DNA from: Pezicula radicicola
Lineage: Eukaryota > Ascomycota > Leotiomycetes > Helotiales > Dermateaceae
Assembly (NCBI GenBank): GCA_003008705.1
Contig: PDUO01000002.1
Location: forward strand, 886,898 to 950,897
Length of the DNA: 64,000 bases
Direction of reading: 5' to 3'
The notes below the pieces were generated by a model. It made no database searches. It was given only the letters and a program-made list of their open reading frames with translations, and was not told where the DNA came from. Position 1 is the stretch's first letter. Every line of letters begins with the position of its first letter. Made by a program: the position numbers and the translations under genes. Below, piece after piece: positions 1 to 12,303 of the stretch.

Positions 1-24
1 ACTAAGGAGTTCTTCTAGCCTTAG

Positions 25-294
25 AAGGAGCATCTCTCCTACCTCAATCGAATCGAGAAGCTGCAGCGTTTGCATGTACGATGGTGCCAAGCGATGGAAA
101 GTCCGTACATAGACTACAAGGCAAACCGTTGGAGTCGTATTGTGAGGTCATTCGTTCTGGATTTCGATGTGACCTGGTATGTGCAGAAGTGTGATGCGCT
201 GTTGTTGGATGGTCGCTTGAAAATTCCAGCGATGCTACGGCGGATCCTCATCGGGAGCACCACAACTAATTACATCCAAGGCAACACGAACTAG
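25..294 (+). CDS. 3'-terminal exon of an unidentified gene (5' part outside window)
   Basis: The first 24 bases look like the end of a fungal intron: an ACTAAG-type branch signal followed by a CCTTAG acceptor. From there one frame stays open for 89 codons to a TAG at 292-294. The product is rich in basic and aromatic residues (it begins KEHLSYLNRIEKLQRLHVRW) and reads like normal protein rather than low-complexity translation. I do not recognise a family. The in-frame stops before base 25 fall in the proposed intron; alternatively they are nonsense changes in a decayed gene. The exon would end a gene lying to the left of the window. Confidence 0.4.
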   Translation, partial: KEHLSYLNRIEKLQRLHVRWCQAMESPYIDYKANRWSRIVRSFVLDFDVTWYVQKCDALLLDGRLKIPAMLRRILIGSTTTNYIQGNTN

Positions 295-1189
295 TTAGAG
301 CACATTTTCTGTTAATTCTTTTAGCATTGTTTCTTCAAGAAAGGCTTCCGGTGAACGGCAAAAGTTCTTGCCTGAGGCAAGGTGCTAAGCAGGCCTTCTG
401 TTATGCTACCTACCTTAGTTCTAGTAATTTGGGGAACCGGTAAGGATGATCGAACTCCGCCAGTGATGCAGGAGCCCGGGAAAGCGGATAATTAACGAAG
501 AAAGTAAAAGAGAAGTGCCTAGACTCGGGCTTGAATCGCGCAACCCATTCCTTTTTCTGAGGTGCCTCCGTACATATGGGTGTACTTTGTACCCTGGGTG
601 GAACAAGGGCAGTGCATAAGAGCCCAAAACCAGATCTGATACTTCGTAACTCTCGAGGAATGCGGTCCTTTCCGCGTTGGCACCAGGGAGGTGGATCAAT
701 GTAGTCTAATTATTATTTATTTACCCCGGTAAACTGGCATCAGACTTAAGTGCGTAGAAGACTCTTATGCAGCGTTTTACTCTAGTGGTTGAGACTGAAA
801 GTTTAGACGTCTTTTCCATATACTTTCAGCGAATCTGTCACTTCTTCGTTTTTAGCTTCCTAACGAGCTGCCACCGGCTCACCTCGCATTGAACTTAGAA
901 AAAGTGCTTATCGAAGGCTGAAATTCTACTCATTAGCTCAACTAGAGAGTTCCTTTCTTTTATGGGGTTGTACTCACTTTTCATAGTTGAAAGATGCAGA
1001 AGGTGGCTGAAGGGAGTGCTTCAACGCCGTCCGTCGCTTAAGGACGACATGGCCAAATTATACTTTCGTGACAACTGTATATCAGTACATTGGTGTAGTA
1101 CCTTGCGTACTAATGATCTTCGGTTTAGACACGAACGAATATCTCTTAAGAAGTTAACCGTGCTTTTATTGCAGATAAGTCACAGTGGC

Positions 1190-1206
1190 GTGTGTGTGTG
1201 TGTGTG
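1190..1206. repeat. GT dinucleotide microsatellite
   Basis: An uninterrupted run of alternating G and T, about eight units, in non-coding sequence. It could be length-variable between strains. Confidence 0.8.
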
Positions 1207-1645
1207 CTACAAAACCTCGAGCGACACGTCACAGCAGAGGCTTGCATTGGCTGGGGGAGGAATTTTTTCCTTCATTGACAAAACCGATAGAAGTAATCTT
1301 TGTAACTTGTGATGGGCTGACCAACTGTTCCACCAGGAAAGTTGTGAGTAACTCCGCCACTGTTGAAACACCGGTTTTGAGAAATATCCCTCATGTTTTC
1401 TCCGGAGATACCTCGATACTTTTGGTCAATCTCCAGTGATTTAGTCGAAGGGTACAAGATATAAAGGTCCGGCTTGTTGAAATCTGAAGGGGGTGGAGTT
1501 CATACTGAACTCTAATTTTCTTAGTTTCGCGCTAGTCCCCCCTTTTCTTAATTGGCAGTGCTCGTTTGCCTAATTGCCCCCTTCCTATGCTTTTCTTCTA
1601 TACAACTTTTAATACGCTTCCAGACTGAAAACACAAGCTTTCAAT

Positions 1646-1813
1646 CAAATATCTAAATTAGATAAGTTAGTTAAATCAAGTGAGTGACCTAGATAATTCG
1701 GTCACTAAGCTAAGTGAGTTATTGAAATCAACTTTCAAGTTACCTAAGTCAAGTAACTCACTGGCTTAACTTAAGTAACTTACTTAATTTACTTGACTCA
1801 ATTAACAAATATC
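1646..1813. repeat. AT-rich array of degenerate GAGTAACTCACT words
   Basis: Repeated words such as AAGTAACTCACT, AAGTAACTTACTT and TAAGTGAGTT occur in both orientations over about 150 bases. The same vocabulary returns near 38.96-39.08, 40.29-40.37, 60.79-60.88 and 62.40-62.44 kb, so this is a dispersed family rather than a local accident. The array is bracketed by an 8-base direct repeat CAAATATC (1646-1653 and 1806-1813), which could be a target-site duplication. Two of the other copies lie inside elements with inverted termini. Confidence 0.55.
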
Positions 1814-1888
1814 ACCAGGTATCTCTTTCCTAATGGAACTAAGCACAAGTTACTACGCTGCCTTGCGGCCCTACTAAACCTGTTAGAA

Positions 1889-1972
1889 ATGAAGACAAAA
1901 AGATACTATAACGAAGGCACTCCATCGTGCAGTGCCTGCAAACATCTCGGTCTTCGATGCGAATACAAGTGA
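1889..1972 (+). pseudogene. Relic of a Zn(II)2Cys6 DNA-binding domain
   Basis: A 27-codon frame starting at ATG 1889 ends with GTPSCSACKHLGLRCEYK and then TGA. This matches the second half of a fungal zinc-cluster domain: Pro after the third-Cys loop, then C-x2-C-x6-C. The third Cys expected just before NEG reads Tyr (TAT), which is one G-to-A change from TGT. The first half of the domain and the downstream coiled coil and activator are missing. It is therefore a fragment of a transcription-factor gene, possibly mutated by repeat-induced point mutation; that mechanism is inference. Confidence 0.5.
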
Positions 1973-3271
1973 CCAATGTGGTAGAGCAACAAAGATCAGC
2001 GTCGGCAGCAGAGAGATACCATCAAGATGATCATGAGGAGGCTATACTACACCCTTATAGTTTCTTTCACTGTAACCGAGATCAATATATTTCACCTCCC
2101 TATACCTTATATAGCGCACTCAAAAGCTAAAGCATATAAAATAATTAAATAATATCATATCTTCATAATAATAAGCCATCGCGCTTCGCTAGCTTCCTTT
2201 TAAAATATCACCATATAACCGTCCAACATAAAATGAAAACCCCAAACCCTATCCTTGTCCTGTTTCCTAATACCTTCCCACCGTCCTCGCCACCCAGATT
2301 CCTTTTGAGCCATCTAGGAGACAGTATATAGTGAATAGAAAATAAAGATAAACAGATCCGATACATAACGATGTAAAAAAAGAGGAAATGTATAAAAAGA
2401 ACACGGGCAGAGTCGCTAGATGATTAAAACCTGTAAAATCGATATTCTGTGCCCTCTGCTTGACTGAGACCTCAATCCCATAGAGCCAAGAGACTTTGAA
2501 AATTGAACCTCCTATAGCCAAAAACTCCGAGCACACCAACCACGCCACACACAAGATTGAAAGCTGACGAGACATCAAAAAGGACAATGTCGTAAAGGTA
2601 ATTAAATAATATCGTGACCGACCAACGAAGCAAACCCTAACATGACACTTTTCCCAACCAACCATTTCAGACCCAGCTCGCCTTGAAAACCCGCAAATTT
2701 TTTACTGTGTTGTTGAAGATTGTTTCAGGTCTAGGTATATTAGAAATAGACCAAGCAGAACTGTTGCATAGAAGCACCAGAATAAATGACGGGAAGAAAG
2801 GTTATAGTACAACGAAAGGATAAATGTAACGAGGATCAACGAGGATCCTTTGGCGAGTTTGTTGGATGTACTGTTTTACCATCCTTTTGCTCATCCATGG
2901 CTTTTGGATAACTCGACCCGCCGATTCCCGATGATCGTGGTCTTAATGGTTTGGTGAACGACCACTGTCTAACGTATGATGGTGCTCGCAAGGAGGCCCC
3001 TCAACCGATTCTTGTCCTACGGTAAGTGTCTTAGGGCTCCAGTGGATATAATATATTGATGTTACACGTAAGTGTAAATGAATATAGTGACGTGCACGCG
3101 TCATATAAATGACGACATGATCGAGGAGTAAATATAATTGACGATTAACTAGATGGGTATAAAGCGTAACGTGATGTGTGCAATATGAGATAACCATGGA
3201 GCCTCCTGGTAATGCGAAGTTGAATTCGATATTCACATGCCACGGCTAGGTAAATTGCCGTGAAGTTATAT

Positions 3272-5428
3272 CTACTGCGGATGTAAATGATGTTGATCGT
3301 CTTTGAGGGAATCCTCGGCATGGTTGAATGCTCCATGCTCGTTTAGAAAATCCGAGTAACCTCCACTGCCTTGATGATCTCTTGGTCCATACGGATGTCC
3401 CAGACTTCCTGTTCTCATCTGGGTCCCCAATGCCGCAGGCCCGGTATCATACCTCGTGCCTCCGGCAGGCAAAGCATCGTTGTATCCAGAGTGGTTTAGA
3501 GCGAGTGGAGGTGGCATACTCTGCGGTGGTAGAGGATTGTTGGTTGGTAATGGTGGTAGCTGATAACTTCCAGGGCCGTTTGACGATTGTGGTGAAGTGC
3601 CATAGAAAGGCTGGGGAGATGGTCCATTCGTCGAACCTCCAATTATAGGCATGCTAGTATTCTGCCAACCATACATGCTCTGCTGCTGTTGTGGTGCTTG
3701 AAATTGGCCATGGTGGCTAGGGTCTGGTGGAGGCTGATGGAAGGATGGGCCAGCGCCGTTCAATTCCCATTTCTGCTGTCGGAATGAATCATTTTGAAAA
3801 GAAGAGTTTTGATCATCCATCTGTGACTGTGTATGATAACGCTGTGTCGGACGCCAGTCGTGACGCTGCCGATTAACAAGATCCATTTCTCTGGCGCGAG
3901 AGTCATCCATGGGACGGGGCCCTGGTTGGATGTTCTGCATCATGGATGCACCAGATGCTGAGACGATGGAATCAGGGGACGGGATGAGGGGTGATGTGTT
4001 TTCGGTCTCCTCATAAGCGTCACCATCATCAGGCTCATCGTCTGATGAAGAACCGCCCGTACAATCTGCCGACATGACGCTCACTTTGGTGGTGTCGTCT
4101 ATCGATGCATTAGAAACCCTCGGGAGTCAATGGTGATTGAGGATGGGCGGCGACTTACCAATCTCGCCATTCTTGTACCGCTCTTGTACTTTTGCTACTC
4201 TGAAGATTTCTTTCAGGAATGGTTTCTTCGCTGCATTCGCAGTATGCTCTTTATCATTGAACCAGTTGTTCATGGCTTCCATCGTGACATCTTGCAACTT
4301 ACTGACGTTGAGCCCCAGCTTTTGAACCGTCGGGTGCTGCTTGTGATAAGGCTCAATCACCATTTGTAAAATGTGAGTGAGAAGTCGTATTCTCTCTGTG
4401 AACTTGTGAGCTTTAAACGTAGGACCACTAGGACAATTCTTCGGAACTTACCCGGCTTCAGAAGGTGATCAGGTTCCTTGTGTCGAACATGGTTATCACC
4501 GGTGGTGGGCGGCCACCATGGCGGACGCTTCTCGTCACCTTTCGTGTAAGGGTGATGAGTCTGCTTTTTTGGCTCGATCAACTTTACAAATGCCTTGCCC
4601 ATCACCTTGCAGGCAGCTTGTTGCATGTCCTTGAACCGGGTATGATATAAGTTGTGAACTTCCTCGTCATCACCTATTCTCAGCATCTGGTTTTTGACGC
4701 TCTGCATTGGCTGGGGTGTATCATCTTCGTGGTCCACTGGTGCGTATCTGCCCCATCTACGTTTCCGACTTGAAGATCCAGAGCCTTCGTCGTCCGAGCT
4801 TTTAGCATTCTGAGCCTTACGTCGTTTGCGGCTTCCAGAGGAAGATCCGTCACTTGCGCCTGCACTCGACTGCTTTCGATGATCGAGTCCGTTTGGTTCA
4901 CCGTCATAGTCATTAAAACCACTCCCACTGTCAAGGCCGTAGACTATGTACAAGTACTTGTCAGCTTCAAGTCATAACCATCTCAAATTTGACACCAGTA
5001 TCAAGATAAGGATACGAACCTTCAACACCGCTAGCTTGTCGAACAATGCTCTGGAAATTTTGTTGGAAACGAGTTGAAAATATCCTATCCTGGAGGTCTC
5101 TGAGCGCTGGTGAAGTATACGTTTTGAATTCCCCATTGCTCTGTTGTACAATGAGTGCAAACTCTTTTTGATCTAAACCAGCACATTCACCTAAAGCGGT
5201 ACCTATTGGCTTGGAGCAGTGAGTAGGTGCAAGGTTATACTGAGAATGCGAGATGACAGAACTTACCACGCTTCTTCCATGTATGGAAGTTTCCGGATTG
5301 AAGCGAGTAGGATTGAAATTTTCATTATTGTATGTCCTGCCAAAATTCCTATCGCCGGGCCAGGTCGGTTGTTCTCGTGGAGGATAAATATCCCTTTGTA
5401 AGAGATTATTCCCACGATGTAGAACCAT
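3272..5428 (-). CDS. DUF2841 / YDR124W-like conserved fungal protein
   Basis: Four exons: 5428-5020, 4943-4452, 4395-4159 and 4098-3272. Phases agree at all joins, giving 654 aa. The family is the subtelomeric hrmA-associated cluster protein / YDR124W-like helical bundle; its molecular role is unknown. The domain lies at about residues 225-360, recognised from FKDMQQAACKVMGKAFVKLI, the EPKKQTHHPY stretch, PPWWPP and the HKEPDHLLKPERIRLL segment, which only appears when introns 2 and 3 are removed. Before it is a Ser/Arg/Lys-rich region with nuclear-signal-like clusters (SRKRRK, SRKRRWG). The C-terminal 275 residues are Pro/Gln/Ser-rich and look disordered. A GTAAGT at 5266 inside exon 1 could start another intron, but the frame is open without it. 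The start is the first in-frame ATG. Confidence 0.85.
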
Positions 5429-8400
5429 GATGAAGACGTAAGGCGAAGAAGTAGTCACAAGTGTTGCACTTGTCTCTCAGAGTAATAAAAGATGAAGTGT
5501 GCAAGGCGAGCTGTCGTATTAAGGGATCTGAGAGAGATGTGAGGTCTAAAATATGATGGGGCGACGAAGTGTAATTGTATCAAACAGTCCTAGACCCGGG
5601 TCTTGGAAGATCTGACTACGGAGTATGGCGCGCTAGCTGCGGGACCAGTATTAGTGGACTGGCACAACCCAGAGACTAATACAATTTGGAGTGATCCACA
5701 AATGACAGGGACCCTAGAGGTGGCGGATACAAGAATAGGGTTTAGTTGGAAGGGAAGGAGTGAGTTCGAGACACGAGAAAGAAAAAACGAAAGAAAAAGC
5801 ATATAGACGAACAGTAGTGGTTGTGGATGAATATTGCGGTAGCAGCAGCCTCGACTACTGCAGTGTTTCTTTTGGGTTCGGAGGATCATAAAGTCATGCC
5901 GTATATGCAGCTCAAACGATCGAGTGCCTGCTGTAAGATGTGGAGTATTTAGTGGCGCTCATATGACTGGGGTTGCGATACGGCGCCGGTGGTACACAGC
6001 TCCCTGACAAGTAAGGCAGCGGCAAAGCTCTCGTAGTAGGTAGGGAATGATGGAGAGACGAAGGGAGGGAGGTGCTAGAAGTTACTGTAAGGTGGTTGTT
6101 AGAGGCCCGAGTAGCGACACCAACAATCAGGTAGCTTAGGTCGTTGGGTAGCAGGCGTCCAATTGCAACCTGTCAGCAAGCAAGCATCAGCTCACGAAGG
6201 CCGACCGAGTTGATATTGATGATGGATGTTTCCCGACTTGAGACCCTACCCTCGTGGCGTGAAATAGCGATTGGTTCGGATTGAGCGTGTGAAAGAGAAG
6301 GGCTTGAAAAGGTACAGTACCAGAAATCAAATGCGTTCACTATGTCGAAATGCAGGGTCGCAGCGTGTGAGGTTCTTCTTTTCCCTCCTCGAGTAGGATG
6401 CCTTGCCGTGGAATGCTTTCAGCCAACCAAAGTTTGAAGCGGCGTCATTCAGCGTGGTTTGACGGGGCCCCTCGATTTTACACTGCAAGCACTCCCGTCT
6501 ACGAGACACTCGCTAGTTGTGGAGCGTGTGTATCTCTTGAATTGCGGTTTAACGAAGGGAATGAGGACCTGCGGAGAGCCAGATATATCTTAGCTGTAGC
6601 TTTTGTTGGGCAAGCAAGCAGGCCGGCAGGCAGGTACAAGTGCCGAGGGTGCTTCCTGATATTTAGCAGTGTACAAAGAGGTATTGATTGGAGTTGATAT
6701 TGAACTGGCTGCCGGTATCCGTCGATTGCGGCTAAATTGACAAACCCTGTGCGGTGGTTCAGTGGCTCCGAGGATCAAGTAACAGTAGTATATTGAGATG
6801 AAGGGTCGAAGGTGATGGTTCTTGATTGTGATAGTAGATGAAGACACCAGCAGATATAGCAGAGGCATAGCCTTCCGCATATGAATTGTCCCACCTGTGG
6901 ATGGTGAAAGGCGAGAACCCTGCTGAAAATCTTCAAAATCTCGCGTGTGCCAGAAGACTTCGGGGGAGCCAGGAAGAGGTGGTCCTGGAGGATGGTAGGG
7001 CTTCTTGTGATGCGAGCCAGGGCCAGGGACAGGCGAGACGATGCGCTGGACCGTGCTGTAGCGAACGAGTGGGTACAATGCCAGTGCTTATGAGGGGGGG
7101 GGGCGTCCTAGTACGATTTGCGGAGTGGATAGTGAGTGAGAATAGCGTGGGCATTACTAACTACTCTCTAGTATTGGTACTCTAGGGTCTCTGGGGCTCT
7201 GGGTCTGTGATCTCTGCTGTAGGAGACGTACTGGAGGAAGCATAGCATGTGGAGGCTGAAGTGGCCGATCTTCTTTGTGAGAGACGTGAAGGTAGCGAAG
7301 ATAGTGAGAGGGTAGTGAAGGGAGGCGCCGGGGGGAGTGAGACTACCTGTGCAGTCTGTGTGCAGCGTGAGATTAGGTATGGCTTGAAGGCTTGAAGCAG
7401 CACTAGAAGCGTACTTATCGGGACTCGGAATAATCTGCGTGCTGCAGGCCTGCAGTGCAACGGCCGCGAATCGATTGCTTCACCAACTGGCTGGCACCGT
7501 AGGCAATCTAAATCTGGTCGAACACACTGACACACCACAGCGCAACAAGGGATAAGAAAACCCTTAAAGGAGTCAGCAGCAGTTCGATACTTAGTACCAA
7601 GAGACGGGCGGAACGGGCAACGGCTACCATCAGGCCATTTCGCTCGACTTTATGTTTTTGTTTCTCTACCTAGTAGTACCTCCGCACTTCTGGCGTCTGG
7701 CTGCGTCTGTTTGCTGAACGAGTATCCTACTCCGTAATGCTTCGTAGATAGCAAGTACGCTGCTGCTGCTGCTGGCCCGTCCTGTCGGCCTGCCCTGAGA
7801 CGGCGTCATGTACTGTAAGTAGGCACTGACTGCACTGTGCAATTTTACTGTGGAGCCTTGATACTGTACTGTACATACTTTACGGTACAGTACGCCAAAT
7901 GCGCAAAATGCACAAGGGCATGCATGGGTTCGCTGATTGTTGCCGGAGTCCGTTGACGGTTGACCAAACCAACAAAAATCTACAAAATATACTCCATACT
8001 TGCTTCCTTACAGTAGTAGTATACTACTGCTACTATTACTGTACGAGTGTCCCCTACAAAGTAGTATCCCTTATGCCCACCTACGAGCAGACTGCAGTTG
8101 CACGGTGCAGGCGCAAGTACAGGCATGCTCGCGCGTACCTCCGAGTCTCTCGACCCCAGCTCTCTCACTATTTGTCCTCGACTCGTCGTCCTCAATACAG
8201 TACACTATTCTCCTGGCGCAAGATGCTCGCATTTCATCATCCACCGATATCATATCTATCACGATTGGTTTGGAGTGTGAACTTGGAAACGCGTGCCTTG
8301 CACGTGGGGTTTCTCCCCGGAGAATCTGGCCATACTGTACGGAGGTAGGACCGGCTCCTTTGGATGAGAATGTAAGGCCCCTTGCACGTCCTTCTCCATA

Positions 8401-11400
8401 TTCCTCGGCAGCAGCTTTGGCAGATCGGCTCCCTTCCATCATCACATTATTAGAGGGCCAAGACCAACGGCCACACTTGACAGCTCTATAGCCTCTATCA
8501 TAGAGTTCAATTTCGGTGTCGGGGGAACTTCGCAGGACCAAGGCAGACGATGTGGACATAATGGTTATCACTGCTGTTTCTTCCGCGGTCCGTATCCAGA
8601 TACCAAGTTGTGAATCGTGAGTCGTGAATACCACAGTGCGGCCATGGTATGATGCTAGGTACCGAGTCAAAAGAGAGGGGTAATGGAAGAAGGAAATATG
8701 GAATTATTGAATTATTGAGGCCAAGCCTGAGGTCGTTGTTTACGGTACGGTATACGTTAGCATCTGTGCGCAAACCAAATTAGTGTACGGCATCCGCATC
8801 CCGTTGTTCCCCCCGCGACTAGGTACTGTACCGCAGGTAGTACTCGCCTGTAATCGCCCAAAATTTAACTTCATCTCAGCTTTCTAGCTCCTCGCCATTT
8901 CCATTTGACAGCGGGCGGACGGGCACTGGCACAGGCCGGTTACAGGTACATGGATCTCGGACGGAAACGCGCCTGCAGAGCGAGCGCGTCTGTTTGAGCA
9001 GCCATATACCATGTACTGTACCATGTCATGTCAGCACAGGATCCAACCCCATGAAAACGCCTCGCTCAGCAAGCCAACAAGCAAGCCAACAAGCAAGCAA
9101 AGCAATAGTAGAATACGACTTTCTGATTGCGATTAACAGATGGGAAAGCAAAAGGGCGATCAACGACACCCCTACTTGAGTACTTTTTGCTCTACTGCGT
9201 CGTATGCTGCTTCTTCTTATTGGCAGTAGTGCATCTCTACCTAGCCTTCTCTTTCGAAAGAAAGGCCGCTTGTATGCGACGGCAACTAGTGCAGTACCCA
9301 ACATCAGTCCAACTATCTCTCTGCCGCTCATACAAAGTACTATGCTAGGATCCATCTCCAAACCATGCATCCATCGTATTCCAAATCGAGAATCCTTGCC
9401 AGCATAGTAAAAAAGCCGTTCCCTTCAAAAGATTTACACCCTGTTTTCACCTTCAGATTACACGGCCGGCAGATTTGAGAAAGGGTGAAATATTGCAAGC
9501 TGCGGCATACGCGATGATGATCGCGAAATTATGGACACATCCCTCGCACCGTCGTATTTATTAGGTCTTTAAAAACAAAGGAAAAGGAGAAAAGAAGGTC
9601 ACAACGCTATCCACCAGGCACGAGGATAGAGATTAAAGTCTAATATCTGCTGCTTTAACCCATATCCTAGGTCTTCCTTCTTGGAGCGATCAATGATTTT
9701 CCTTGGGGACAGCTTACCGACGAGAGGACAAGTCCGTGGGCCAAAACAACACGCCACAGCAGCATAGAGTAGACGTTTGAATATCACACTTCTCGGCAGC
9801 TAGTTATCCTTCCCCCCCACTCCATGTTACCTTGAGCAAATTGGGAGTCTCCTTTCCTCTTCTTGGCTAGATTTCAAAGCCACTTCACCCAGTTGCCAGG
9901 TCAAGACACGCGTGTTACACAAGGCGTCTGCAATGGCTCGACTCCCGCTTCCACGCGAGCTGCCAACCCTGGCGTCAGTCATGATTACCAAAAGACTACG
10001 TACGAGTAGATCATTGGATAACCCTGTACTGGGCTTGAAGTAGTCAGCCAGCCAGGACTTTCTACCTTTGCTTCAAGTTCCTCGGGTCGTGATGTTTTTC
10101 TTGTGCTGTCACATATGACAACAGCAACTCAATCGCTGTCTCCACAGCGGGTATGACGATCTAAGATCCCTCCGGCGGCTGCGTGCGGAGCACAACAGCT
10201 CAGTACGCAACAAAGTTACCACGGTTTACCGGTCCAGATACAGTAGTAGATACCGGAATACCGTAATGCCAGGCGGAACACTATAATACCGTGCTCGTAC
10301 TTTCTACCGATAAGGACGGGAAACAACAGACAAGCCCGCCGCATGATAGAGCAGCCGGGACTTAGGAGATAGGATGGCTGGCGGGCGGAAATAATTGATT
10401 ACTTTATCACTTTACAATAATAATAATGCAGTATGCCAACGAGTCCGGAATTTACAAGGTAGCGTATGATAATGATGATATTAATGAATGCAAGACAGGG
10501 TGAGTCTGAGTTTCTTCCCCTCCCTCGCAGCTCGCTCACGGCACCACCAAGTTCTGGGTTTGTGTGGTGGGTGGTCTGGCCACATGGCACGCACACCGAA
10601 AACAATAACGGCTGGGCTAGCCCTTACTCGTTACTACTCTACTCGGACGTGGTGGTGTTTGCTGGTGTTTGTATGGGACATTCCGATCAATTATCGGGGA
10701 GACTGCCATACGTCAAATCTATCCGTCGTGTACCGGTACCTGCTCCCTACCTGCCTGTACGTCTGAACGATGCTATTCAGAGCCGTCGGGCTTTTACCCT
10801 CCGTTTGGAAGTTAATAACAACTTCAGGATTGTACAAGTCCTTCAAATCTATTGTAAACAACGATGATGTTTTAGAGGACAAACAGGAGAAAGAAATATA
10901 AAAAATTGATGAAGGAAGGAAGGAAAGTCACCGTTCAACAAGGCGATGGACTGTGCCGCGCCCAGCATCTAACACCTACACACCTTAAAACAGCTGTTTT
11001 TTGTTTTTCGCATCATTATTCCGTGCATACCGCAGCATACCGCAGATGACGTACTACTAATGGAGGGATTGGATCCGCCGCTTAATTCGCTTCTTAGAGT
11101 ACTTTGTATCCTCATCTTTAGACTTTCGCCAGTACTTTCCCAACACGATGAATAGTTGGAATAACGGGAATAAGTACGGCAAAGGCAGTGCTGGAGAGTC
11201 AAGTCAGAAGAGTAATGACACTTCTCTCACTGCAGCTCGAATGGTCATGCTCAGTCGCACGGTCGCACCGCGAGGTCCCAAGGACTGAGGACTAAGAACT
11301 ACCGGTACAGTACAGTAAAGGCTTCAAATACTGCCAGCGGGGGCTCCTTCCTTTTTCTCTTACCAGAGTGGATCTCATCTCGACTGGCTTCCCCTCGCGA

Positions 11401-12303
11401 GCCAAGTCGCTCACAGAAGATGTCGGCCGCCGGATATGCGTAGGGAAGAGCGAGTACTGGGGACGAAAGCTCCTCAAGGTTTGGAGGTGGAGAAATTGTG
11501 CGCTACTGGGCACGAGTGTGGGCAGGTAGGTATTTTTTCCTACATGGCGCCTGTTTTTACCTCTGTATGTCCGGACAGAATTATTTGGTTGTACTGTACC
11601 CAAGTACTGGGGACGAGACCCGAACAAGCTTTCCAGAATAAGGTTGGACCCCAACCAGGGCTGAGGTACTGGACTGCTGGGCGCTGCTTTTCACGAGAGT
11701 GTAATCTGACAGACGAGTGGGCAGGGTGGTGAAAGGCTAGATCAAGGCCAATATGCAACGCACAATCATGACCCCAACCAAAAGCCCAAGGCCGAGTCAG
11801 CAGGAACTGATTCTTTCTCTCAGGTGGACATAAGCACGCAGCAGTCCTTGGGTCTTGGACTCTGGGGTGTGCTCGCGAGCCAGTCGCAGTCGCAGGTCCA
11901 GCTCGCCAGGCCCCCTTACCCTGCCCTACTGTACTTACAGTACAGTACGTTCAATGTGTATACGTCTTGGCTGGACGTTGGTTCGAGACTTTTCAGTTGT
12001 TGCGCCATGTCAGCCGAAACTCTATTTCTCAAAAGACGTCCGGTTCCGAGATGCCCTTTGTTTCCTGGACTCCAGATTTCGATAGGTAGGGGTAACAAGT
12101 GGACCAACCTCCACATGATGCACCACACTGCTGCAGGGTCCCAGATTATTCATCATGTACGGACACACACACAGCCTTGGAGATTCAACTTAAGGAACAG
12201 GCACGACTCACATCATTTGTTCAACAGCAAACGCCGAGGTGTTGATAAAGGGTTCGACAAGCGGGATAGACTTTCGGCCGGCATCCGCCACACTTGCCGC
12301 TGT
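5429..12303. other. Long gene-poor region, no supported gene
   Basis: Nearly 7 kb with only scattered open frames, several of them overlapping on opposite strands and none with a recognisable domain. The first few hundred bases should contain the promoter and leader of the DUF2841 gene. The sequence is rich in short palindromes built from TACTGTAC, GTACAGTAC and TACCGTAC, in simple repeats (CTG near 7760, an AAGCAAGCCAAC tandem near 9070-9100, a G-run near 7095) and in AT-poor stretches. It could be a large regulatory region or non-coding transcription unit; nothing visible decides. Confidence 0.55.

Larger units (their letters stand above)
295..3271. other. Intergenic region with no supported gene
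   Basis: About 3 kb without a convincing gene. It holds a short GT microsatellite (about 1190-1206), an AT-rich array of GAGTAACTCACT-like words (1646-1813), a zinc-cluster relic (1889-1972) and AT-rich sequence that probably includes the 3' end region of the minus-strand gene to the right. The open frames here are short, use non-ATG starts or are biased in composition. Confidence 0.6.

Noticed and set aside
440..480. Possible tRNA 3' half on the minus strand (GTTCGATC loop)
   Set aside because: The flanking bases do not form a T stem, and no anticodon or D arm fits at the right distance.
421..699. 92-codon minus-strand frame
   Set aside because: The first codon is TTG and no in-frame ATG gives a useful length.
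962..1312. 116-codon plus-strand frame
   Set aside because: It reads through the GT microsatellite (VCVCVC) and shows no domain.
2267..2665. 132-codon hydrophobic minus-strand frame
   Set aside because: Hydrophobicity comes from AT-rich, T-heavy codons; no family, no promoter or intron support.
5203..5266. Extra intron in exon 1 of the DUF2841 gene (GTAAGT to AATAG)
   Set aside because: Its 64 nt would break the frame; the exon is open without it, and the alternative 57-nt version needs a poor AAG acceptor.
8071..8670. 199-codon minus-strand open frame in the gene desert
   Set aside because: It begins with TTG, overlaps a 163-codon frame on the other strand, is low in hydrophobic-core pattern and shows no domain.
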